Under the pieces are notes generated by a model. It ran no database searches and had not been told where the DNA came from. It worked only from the letters and a program-made list of their open reading frames with translations. Of a stretch of DNA of 5,274 nt, positions 1 through 5,145 are shown piece after piece (within the stretch, counting starts at the first letter, position 1; every line of letters begins with the position of its first letter). The DNA is from a bacterium (GTDB lineage: Bacteria; Pseudomonadota; Gammaproteobacteria; Burkholderiales; Methylophilaceae): positions 1 through 5,274 of the forward strand of contig DAIDAS010000348.1 of assembly GCA_027310505.1 (NCBI GenBank), read 5' to 3'. Both the position numbers and the translations under genes were made by a program.

Positions 1-12
1 GGATAAGTGGGC

Positions 13-297
13 ATGAAAATCAGGTGGCTGCGCAACGCGCTGCTTAACCTGGATGAAGAAGCTGCCTATATCGCTGCAGAAGACCCAGCAGCAGCCCGTC
101 TGGTTGTTGCACGCATTCTCGAAGCGGTTGCCTTGCTGGCGAGTCAGCCTGCTATTGGTCGGCCGGGCAGGGTGCTTGGCACAAGAGAGTTGATCGTGCC
201 CAAAACGCACTATCTGATCCCTTACCGCCTCCGTACCGATCAGGTTGAAATCCTGCGGGTTTTTCATACATCCCGAAAACTGCCAAGGCGTTGGTGA
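13..297 (+). CDS. RelE/ParE-family type II toxin
   Basis: This 94-residue protein matches the RelE/ParE toxin superfamily in size and layout. An N-terminal helical pair (about residues 8-44) includes LDEEAAYIAAEDPAAA, followed by GRPGRV (49-54), TREL (57-60), the core strand YLIPYRL (67-73) and a C-terminal strand and tail, VEILRVFHTSRKLPRRW (78-94). ParE members usually poison DNA gyrase and RelE members cleave mRNA on the ribosome. The GRPGRV/TREL/IPYR pattern is closer to ParE-like proteins, but the target cannot be read from sequence. I prefer ATG at 13; a GTG at 7 in the same frame is an alternative. The cognate antitoxin is expected immediately upstream and is outside the window. Two reading frames stop right at this start (TAA at 4-6 and TGA at 14-16), and either could be its end. 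The stop (295-297) overlaps a possible GTG start of the next gene. Confidence 0.88.
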   Translation: MKIRWLRNALLNLDEEAAYIAAEDPAAARLVVARILEAVALLASQPAIGRPGRVLGTRELIVPKTHYLIPYRLRTDQVEILRVFHTSRKLPRRW

Positions 298-305
298 ATT
301 CCCGA

Positions 306-791
306 ATGCTGATCACTGTTTCCATCGCCGATCAGCGCCTGCGTCTGCTGGACGAAGAGGGCGCCCTGCTGGCGGAATACGCCGTATCCACCGCATTGAA
401 CGGGGCCGGGGAGATCAAAGACAGCGGCTGCACGCCGCGTGGCCGGCATGTCGTGCGCGCCAAGGTCGGGGATGGGCAGCCGTTGGGAGCAGTATTCATC
501 GGCCGTCGTCCGACCGGTGAAACCTGGTCGCCGCAGCTGGCGGCGCAATTTCCCGAGCGCGACTGGATACTGACCCGTATCCTGTGGCTTTCCGGCTGTG
601 AAATCGGCGTCAATCGGCTGGGCAATTGCGACACCATGCAGCGCTATACCTACATTCATGGCACGCCGGATACCGAGCCGATGGGAGTGCCGCTCTCGCA
701 TGGCTGCATCCGCATGCGCAACGCCGATGTGCTGGATTTGTTCGAGCGGGTGCCGGTCGGTACGCCGGTAATCATCAAGGACTCGCTATGA
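306..791 (+). CDS. L,D-transpeptidase, YkuD (ErfK/YbiS/YcfS/YnhG) family
   Basis: The 161-residue product is a compact YkuD catalytic domain with almost nothing else. Such enzymes cleave a tetrapeptide stem at the meso-DAP carbonyl through a Cys acyl-enzyme and form 3-3 peptidoglycan cross-links, or attach lipoproteins to the wall. The signature is clear: His118 in YIHGTPDTEPMG, then SHGCIRMRN at 131-139 with catalytic Cys134, His132 and Arg136. The N-terminal half (MLITVSIADQRLRLLDEEG, then STALNGAG and TPRGRH) is the usual beta-sandwich start of the fold. There is no signal peptide, membrane segment or LysM domain, which is odd for an enzyme with a periplasmic substrate. ATG306 is chosen because it opens directly on the first beta strand. 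GTG294 is a real alternative: it has AAGG at 284-287 and forms a GTGA overlap with the toxin stop, adding four residues. The stop overlaps the next ORF as ATGA. Confidence 0.9.
   Translation: MLITVSIADQRLRLLDEEGALLAEYAVSTALNGAGEIKDSGCTPRGRHVVRAKVGDGQPLGAVFIGRRPTGETWSPQLAAQFPERDWILTRILWLSGCEIGVNRLGNCDTMQRYTYIHGTPDTEPMGVPLSHGCIRMRNADVLDLFERVPVGTPVIIKDSL
777..781 (+). promoter_or_regulatory. Shine-Dalgarno for the 35-codon ORF
   Basis: AAGGA lies 6 nt before ATG788, inside the last codons of the L,D-transpeptidase gene. It is a better ribosome binding site than anything in front of the permease start at 895, and it supports translation of the small ORF. Confidence 0.5.
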
Positions 792-895
792 CGACGAGCG
801 ATGGCCGGGAAATGCTTCCCGGTGGGCGTAAACGGATGGCGGTACCCGTCTGGACGGTGATCCAGCCGACTTTCGAACAGCAAGATCAACCCTGA
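788..895 (+). CDS. Possible 35-residue coupled small protein
   Basis: This short ORF encodes 35 residues, beginning MTTSDGREMLPGGRKRMAV and ending FEQQDQP. I do not recognise it. Three sequence facts favour translation. It has a good AAGGA site at 777-781. Its ATG overlaps the preceding stop as ATGA (788-791). Its TGA overlaps the permease ATG as TGATG (893-897). It exactly fills the gap between the two genes, and the permease start has no convincing ribosome binding site of its own. The product is hydrophilic with a basic patch (GGRKRM) and has no membrane segment. It may be a small protein, or mainly a leader that delivers ribosomes to the permease start. It could also be chance, because the same frame is open through the end of the L,D-transpeptidase gene. 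Confidence 0.4.
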   Translation: MTTSDGREMLPGGRKRMAVPVWTVIQPTFEQQDQP

Positions 896-1815
896 TGTCG
901 CGTTTTCTACATCGCGTAGCCGGCACCGCCCTGACGATGTTCGGCGTGCTGCTGTTGACCTTCCTGCTGGTACACCTGGTGCCGGGCGATCCGGTGGAAG
1001 TCATGCTGGGCGAATCCGCCACGGGGGCCGACCGCAACGCGCTGCGCGCCGATCTGGGGCTGGATCAGCCATTGCCGGTGCAGTTTACCGATTATCTGGC
1101 CAAGTTGTCGCATGGCAACTTCGGTTCTTCCATCCATAGCCATGCCCCGATCGCCGGGTTGCTGGCTGAACGCCTGCCTGCAACTGCCCGGCTTGCGCTG
1201 CTGTCGCTATCCCTTGCCTTGCTGGTCGGCATTCCGCTTGGCATCGCCGCCGCGCTATGGCAAAACCGATGGCCGGATCGGCTGGCTACATTCTCGTCGC
1301 TGACCTTGTCTGCCATGCCGCATTTCTGGCTAGGGCCGCTGCTGATGCTGGTATTTGCCCTGTGGCTGGGATGGCTGCCGGTGAGCGGCATGGAGTCTCC
1401 CGCCGCCATTCTGCTTCCCGCGTTGACGCTGGCTTGCGGGTTGACCGCCATCCTCACCCGCATGACGCGGGCAAGCCTGCTGGATGTGCTGAATGAGGAT
1501 TTCGTGCGTACCGCCCGGGCCAAGGGGCTGCCCGAAAGAACTGTCATCCTGCGCCATGCAATGCGGGCCGCCTTGCTGCCGGTCGTCACAGTCGTGGGGC
1601 TGCAACTGGGGTCGCTGCTGGCAGGGGCGGTCATTACCGAAACCGTGTTCGGCTGGGAGGGGGTGGGGCGGCTGCTGGTGGAATCCATCGAGAAGCGCGA
1701 TTACCCGCTGACGCAAGCCTGCGTACTGGTCATCGCGCTCATTTACATGCTGGTCAATCTTTGCACTGATCTGCTGTACAGCCGTATCGACCCGCGTATC
1801 AGGTTCACCGCATGA
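895..1815 (+). CDS. ABC transporter permease, DppB/OppB type
   Basis: The 306-residue inner-membrane permease belongs to the BPD_transp_1 family and matches DppB/OppB/GsiC in length and layout. TM1 (about 8-29) runs into the family motif LVPGDP (28-33), then a periplasmic loop with LGLDQPLPVQ (54-63) and NFGSS. TM2 is about 97-120, TM3 136-158, TM4 167-188, TM5 226-250 and TM6 273-294. The cytoplasmic EAA coupling loop, which docks on the ATPase, spans about 198-225 and includes RTARAKGL (205-212) and LRHAMRAALLPV. ETVFGWEGVGRL (249-260) and the end YSRIDPRIR are also typical of DppB. Substrates of this family are di- and oligopeptides, nickel or glutathione; which applies here is unknown. 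ATG895 is the only reasonable start, since the frame has TAA at 829-831 and no ATG or GTG between. It overlaps the small ORF stop as TGATG and the next permease as ATGA. Confidence 0.93.
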   Translation: MSRFLHRVAGTALTMFGVLLLTFLLVHLVPGDPVEVMLGESATGADRNALRADLGLDQPLPVQFTDYLAKLSHGNFGSSIHSHAPIAGLLAERLPATARLALLSLSLALLVGIPLGIAAALWQNRWPDRLATFSSLTLSAMPHFWLGPLLMLVFALWLGWLPVSGMESPAAILLPALTLACGLTAILTRMTRASLLDVLNEDFVRTARAKGLPERTVILRHAMRAALLPVVTVVGLQLGSLLAGAVITETVFGWEGVGRLLVESIEKRDYPLTQACVLVIALIYMLVNLCTDLLYSRIDPRIRFTA

Positions 1816-2588
1816 GGCTGCCGCACGTCATCCTGCTGTTCTGGGTACTTGCCGCGCTGGCGGCGCCTCTGCTCGGGATGAGCCCGGACGAGATTCAACT
1901 GGAGAAAATCCTCGCCTATCCGGATGTTCATGCATGGCTGGGCTACGACGATCTTGGGCGCGACATTCTGGCTCGTCTGCTGGCGGGGGCTGGCGTATCG
2001 CTGACGGTGGCGGTCGCCGTAACGGCCGTTACGATAGCTTTCGGCACGATGATGGGATTGCTCGGTGGCTATTTCGGAGGTTGGCCGGACCGCCTGCTGA
2101 TACATGTCACCGACGTATTTCTGGCCTTCCCCGGGATTCTGCTTGCCATTGCCTTTGCCGCCGTGCTCGGCCCGGGTCTCGATAACCTGATCCTGGCGTT
2201 ATGTCTTACTTCATGGGTGGGCTACGCACGTTTGACCCGAGCGCAGGCACTCTCGTTACGTGGCCGCCAGCATGTGCTCGCCGCGCAATCGCTGGGCGCG
2301 TCCACGTCACGCATCCTGCTGCGCCACGTGTTGCCACTGCTGGCAGCCCCTTTGCTGGTGGAGATGACCTTCAGCGTCGCCAGCCTGGTGATCGCGGAGG
2401 CCAGCCTGTCTTTTCTCGGCCTGGGTATTCAAGCACCACATGCCTCGTGGGGCAGTATGCTACGCGATGGCGTACGCTATCTGCTGGTGGCGCCGCATTA
2501 TGTGCTGGCGGCAGGCCTGAGCCTGATGTCGCTGGTGCTGGCGGTGAATGTCATCGGCGACCGGTTGCGGGATCAGTTGTCGACCTGA
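1812..2588 (+). CDS. ABC transporter permease, DppC/OppC type
   Basis: The 258-residue permease is the natural partner of the preceding DppB-type subunit; together they form the membrane channel of an importer. Family marks are LGYDDLGRDILARLL (43-57), the common DLGRD...SR/AR segment of DppC, the EAA coupling loop HVLAAQSLGASTSRILLRH (154-172), and the C-terminal SFLGLG (200-205) with ASWGSML (211-217). TM1 is about 5-22, with further segments around 62-88, 102-120, 125-140, 178-197 and 230-248. It is about 40 residues shorter than typical DppC/OppC: it lacks most of the N-terminal cytoplasmic tail and has a shorter first periplasmic stretch. The conserved body is intact, so this looks like a natural short variant rather than a truncation. 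The start overlaps the upstream stop (ATGA, 1812-1815). No ATPase or binding-protein gene follows. Confidence 0.92.
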   Translation: MRLPHVILLFWVLAALAAPLLGMSPDEIQLEKILAYPDVHAWLGYDDLGRDILARLLAGAGVSLTVAVAVTAVTIAFGTMMGLLGGYFGGWPDRLLIHVTDVFLAFPGILLAIAFAAVLGPGLDNLILALCLTSWVGYARLTRAQALSLRGRQHVLAAQSLGASTSRILLRHVLPLLAAPLLVEMTFSVASLVIAEASLSFLGLGIQAPHASWGSMLRDGVRYLLVAPHYVLAAGLSLMSLVLAVNVIGDRLRDQLST

Positions 2589-2690
2589 TGCGAGCAATGA
2601 CTGCTTTAGGCGAGTCCTGAATACGAACAAGAAGGGGCTTTATCCAGCCGTCAGTGGATTGTCACAGAACACTACGGTCTCGCAGCCCGA

Positions 2691-2733
2691 GAAAAAATCC
2701 GATGGGCGGAGAGATCATTCCTCCGCCCATCGG
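2691..2733 (-). terminator. Rho-independent terminator of the 707-residue gene
   Basis: A perfect 13-bp inverted repeat (arms 2699-2711 and 2721-2733, GC-rich, 9-nt loop) is followed on the minus strand by one A and then six T (2697-2692). It sits 26 nt past the stop of the minus-strand gene, so it very probably ends that transcript. On the + strand the hairpin is followed by TGATCTACG with no T-run. It may still slow transcripts coming from the permease operon, but is not a standard terminator in that direction. Confidence 0.9.
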
Positions 2734-2759
2734 TGATCTACGACGCGATACGGCCGTGA

Positions 2760-4883
2760 TTACGGTTTCTCCAGGCAGAATCCTGCCGATGCCCAGGCCC
2801 AGTGCCCAACCCACGCGCTATTGACGATGGTGCGATCAACTGCGGATATGCCGATGATATAGCCGCACGGTTTCATTCCCTTGGTGTCGAGCGTCCAGGT
2901 GTCGCCGGGCGCCGGCACGGTCTGGACAAGGCCGCTGGACGGAACGACCGGCCCGGCGAACGGACTGGTGCCCAGGCTCCACGAGCCGAGATGAGTGTCG
3001 CGGGCAACGAAATGGCCGTTCAACTTGTCGCCGACCTTGTACTTGCCACAATCTCCACCGCTGTCGATGTGGATGGCGACCTCGGGCCCCGTGTTGTCGA
3101 GCTGGATAAGATGCGAGGCTACGCCCGGCAGCAAGTTGTCCAGCATGTCGGCAAGCTGGAGCCTGATTTCCCACAGGTCGTCGCCCGTGCTATCCCACCA
3201 TGCCAGCACGTTGTCGACATTGAGCGTGAACGGCACGAAGGTGAAGAAACCGGCCGGGTCCGCCACCTGGTTGGTAAATACCGTGCCAGTCCAGTCTGCC
3301 AGCTTCATGGTCGTGGTCACCGTCGTCCATGGTCCAGCGGTACTGAGGTTGCGCACCTGGACGCGATACTTGAATCCGGGGAAGGATGGCCCCTGTAGTA
3401 CTACGCGTCCGCCGAACGGACATGGGCGCCCGAGCGGGTCGGGCGCAATGCCGTTGAGAGCGAAGAACGCTGTCGGCGTGGTCATGCCGTTGAAGGGGTA
3501 AATCTTGCTGATCGGGATCCCGCCCAGGATACCGATGATCGGCTTCACTACGCCCGGTGGCACCTCCTCCCCCGGCTTGATCTGGACGTGTGTGTCCATC
3601 CGGTTGCCCCAATGGTTGAGGGCTTCCGGATCAACGGTGGATGGCGGCGAATTCCACGACATTACGGCCCGTAGCCGGGCTATCTTCGGCATTTCGCAGT
3701 TCTGCCGGTGATGGGTCAGGTCGACTGGCAGGATTGCCGAGTAGCACAGCCCATCGGGCGGAATAGTGGCGATATCGTGCACATTGACGGCTACCGTGCC
3801 GAGATATTCCCATTTGCAGGTGTCATCCCAGTCGGCCCAGAAGGCGACGTATTCGAGGCTGCCTTTGTGGCACAAGTCGCCGGAATAGCCTACTGGCCGC
3901 TTGACGCGGAAAGTGGCAATCGCACGCTCAAGGTTGTAGTCCAGCCCCAGGCATTCGATTTCCTCATAGCTGGTGTCGGCCTTGGTCTTCTCCAGCGCGG
4001 CCAGTGTATCTTGCCAGTTCAGCCCGAGCGACTTCCATTCGGCGATCTTGGCCGTGAAGACTTCCTGGCTGAATGCGTTGGACGCCAGTTCGGCCTGGAT
4101 ATAGGCAAGGCCGAAACGATGCGGATCGACGGCAACCTTGTGGGAGCGGGCCGCTTTCTCACCGCCGGCATGATGGTACATGCTGGCCAGTTCGGCGAGT
4201 GACAGCGGCCCCGGGTCGGGCTGTGGGATGGGCTCGACCGCCACTGCCTCGAACTCCTTGGGCAGCTTGAGTGTCTTGCCTAAATCGAGGCTGAGGATAT
4301 CAACGAAGTCGAAAAGGTTTTTCCTGCGCGGCTTGATCTGGATATGGCAATCCCTGGTGTTGCCCCATACCGGCAGCCAGCCGACGTTAGCCGGTCCCGC
4401 GGGCGGAACCACCTGCCAGGACAGGATGGCGTGCACCTTGGGCATCACTGGATGCCTGCACTGATCCTGCTTGGGGTCGAGTTTCTGCGTCACCACATAA
4501 GTCAGCGGCTTGGTCGCGTGCTTGGCACAGTCGGGCTTGTTGGCGATATCGTGGGTGTTGACCGCCACTACGCCGGCATCGATCCAGCCTCCGCCGTAAT
4601 CGACAAAGAATCGGATGTACTCGTTCGATCCGTGCTGACACAGATTGCCGCCGTAGCCTGATGGCAGCTTGATGGCGATGGTTGCTTCGAGCAGGTTGGT
4701 GTCGGGATTGAAGCCAACGCAGGTGAGTTCTTCGTACCTGGTGCTGGCGATGAGTTTCTTGACGGCTTTGAAAGGGCTTTCGGCAAGATTGCCGAAATAG
4801 TTGGGGTTTTCGGCGATTAGCAGTTTGAAATCGCTACGCTCTTTTTCGACTTTGTGTGATTCTTCTGTTATTTCCTTAGCCAT
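2760..4883 (-). CDS. Uncharacterised 707-residue protein with a duplicated Cys-containing module
   Basis: I do not recognise a named family. After a charged, partly helical start (1-25) and NPNYFGNLAESPF (26-38), a module at about 50-185 is followed by a Pro-rich linker (IPQPDPGP, 219-226), a likely helical stretch (227-300) and a second copy at about 306-437. The copies share YEE-x2-C (C55/C311), GY-x-G-x-LC-x2-GS-x-EY (C82/C338), VAVN-x-HDI (H111/H369), C119/C380, C142/C396, MPK, SW, WGN (173/425) and IKP near the end. Residues 440-707 have the look of Ig- or FN3-like beta domains, for example PFGGRVVLQGP (489-499) and DNTGPEVAIHIDSGGDCGKY (596-615), with C612, C673 and C703. No signal peptide, membrane segment or catalytic motif is evident. 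The start is firm: AAGGAG lies 5 nt before ATG4883. The gene stands alone, with a sigma-54 promoter upstream and its own terminator. A binding or structural role is possible but unproven. Confidence 0.9.
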   Translation of the reverse strand: MAKEITEESHKVEKERSDFKLLIAENPNYFGNLAESPFKAVKKLIASTRYEELTCVGFNPDTNLLEATIAIKLPSGYGGNLCQHGSNEYIRFFVDYGGGWIDAGVVAVNTHDIANKPDCAKHATKPLTYVVTQKLDPKQDQCRHPVMPKVHAILSWQVVPPAGPANVGWLPVWGNTRDCHIQIKPRRKNLFDFVDILSLDLGKTLKLPKEFEAVAVEPIPQPDPGPLSLAELASMYHHAGGEKAARSHKVAVDPHRFGLAYIQAELASNAFSQEVFTAKIAEWKSLGLNWQDTLAALEKTKADTSYEEIECLGLDYNLERAIATFRVKRPVGYSGDLCHKGSLEYVAFWADWDDTCKWEYLGTVAVNVHDIATIPPDGLCYSAILPVDLTHHRQNCEMPKIARLRAVMSWNSPPSTVDPEALNHWGNRMDTHVQIKPGEEVPPGVVKPIIGILGGIPISKIYPFNGMTTPTAFFALNGIAPDPLGRPCPFGGRVVLQGPSFPGFKYRVQVRNLSTAGPWTTVTTTMKLADWTGTVFTNQVADPAGFFTFVPFTLNVDNVLAWWDSTGDDLWEIRLQLADMLDNLLPGVASHLIQLDNTGPEVAIHIDSGGDCGKYKVGDKLNGHFVARDTHLGSWSLGTSPFAGPVVPSSGLVQTVPAPGDTWTLDTKGMKPCGYIIGISAVDRTIVNSAWVGHWAWASAGFCLEKP
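3573..3968 (-). repeat. Module copy B in the 707-residue protein (residues 306-437)
   Basis: This is the second copy of the internal duplication. Landmarks are YEEIECLGL (306-314), GYSGDLCHKGSLEY (332-345), VAVNVHDI (364-371), C380, C396, MPKIARLRAVMSW (398-410), HWGN (424-427) and HVQIKP (432-437). The same four Cys and one His as copy A are kept despite wide divergence elsewhere. Cys356 is specific to this copy. Confidence 0.85.
4329..4736 (-). repeat. Module copy A in the 707-residue protein (residues 50-185)
   Basis: This is the first copy of the internal duplication. Landmarks are YEELTCVGF (50-58), GYGGNLCQHGSNEY (76-89), VAVNTHDI (106-113), C119, C142, MPKVHAILSW (147-156), VWGN (172-175) and HIQIKP (180-185). 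It aligns to copy B with an offset of 251-261 residues and small gaps. An extra Cys179 occurs where copy B has Thr431. Confidence 0.85.
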
Positions 4884-4888
4884 GATTA

Positions 4889-4894
4889 CTCCTT
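4889..4894 (-). promoter_or_regulatory. Strong ribosome binding site for the 707-residue gene
   Basis: The minus strand reads AAGGAG, then 5 nt (TAATC), then ATG. This near-consensus Shine-Dalgarno fixes the start at 4883 and suggests efficient translation once the gene is transcribed. Confidence 0.9.
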
Positions 4895-4987
4895 AGTCTT
4901 GTTACATTTCGGGAACCGGCGGAGCCGCCAAATAGCCATGCGGCGTTGAACAGCAAAAACCTCAGTCAGGTAAAGCGATGATTTATC

Positions 4988-5004
4988 TGCAAGCACCGTG
5001 CCAG
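4988..5004 (-). promoter_or_regulatory. Sigma-54 (RpoN) promoter
   Basis: The minus strand reads CTGGCACGGTGCTTGCA, an essentially perfect match to the -24/-12 consensus TGGCAC-N5-TTGCW. The invariant GG is at 5002-5001 and the invariant GC at 4990-4989, with exact spacing. The predicted start of transcription is about 4977, giving a leader of roughly 93 nt to ATG4883. Sigma-54 promoters depend on an ATP-driven enhancer-binding activator, so the 707-residue gene is probably silent until a specific signal arrives. The leader contains GC-rich inverted repeats (4918-4944) that might form alternative hairpins, but I see no recognisable riboswitch. Confidence 0.85.
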
Positions 5005-5100
5005 AAATTAATAATCAATAAAAACAACAGCTTATTATTTATCTTGTGTGAAAATGGGTATTTGCGTAGTCACTGGGAGACAGTTTCTTTATAAAATTCA

Positions 5101-5113
5101 TAACAATATGATT
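5101..5113 (-). promoter_or_regulatory. Possible IHF site
   Basis: The minus strand reads AATCATATTGTTA, one mismatch from the IHF core WATCAANNNNTTR, within an A/T-rich stretch. It lies about 125-135 nt upstream of the predicted transcription start. IHF bending between activator site and promoter is common at sigma-54 promoters, so the location is sensible. A one-mismatch hit in AT-rich DNA is weak evidence by itself. Confidence 0.3.
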
Positions 5114-5129
5114 TTTTTGAATAAAAATT

Positions 5130-5145
5130 GTCTCCGAACGGAGAC
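5130..5145 (-). promoter_or_regulatory. GTCTCC palindrome: activator site or terminator
   Basis: The minus strand reads GTCTCC-GTTC-GGAGAC, a 6-bp dyad centred about 160 nt upstream of the predicted sigma-54 start, a usual distance for an enhancer-binding-protein site. A second GTCTCC in the same orientation lies at 5081-5076, 64 bp away. Alternatively, because AATTTTTATT follows the dyad on the minus strand, it could be a weak intrinsic terminator for a minus-strand gene beyond 5274. The sequence does not decide between these. Confidence 0.45.

Noticed and set aside
1..16. End of the presumed antitoxin gene
   Set aside because: Two frames end here (TAA at 4-6, TGA at 14-16) and only one to four residues would be visible, so no feature can be supported.
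1092..1688. Long minus-strand ORF antisense to the DppB-type permease
   Set aside because: The product is Ser/Arg/Pro-rich with no domain character, as expected for the complement of a GC-rich gene. The + strand protein is a clear permease.
2588..2620. Ten-codon ORF overlapping the DppC-type stop
   Set aside because: It is too short, and its residues (MRAMTALGES) do not resemble the start of a transporter ATPase. It is kept only as context for the missing-ATPase observation.
2802..3501. Plus-strand ORFs antisense to the C-terminal part of the 707-residue gene
   Set aside because: They lack ribosome binding sites and recognisable domains. The minus-strand frame is uninterrupted for 2124 bases and has a firm start, promoter and terminator.
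4918..4944. Leader hairpins GGCGG/CCGCC and GCCGC/GCGGC as a riboswitch
   Set aside because: The stems are only 5 bp, share bases, and lie about 25 nt or more from the ribosome binding site. They match no riboswitch pattern I know.
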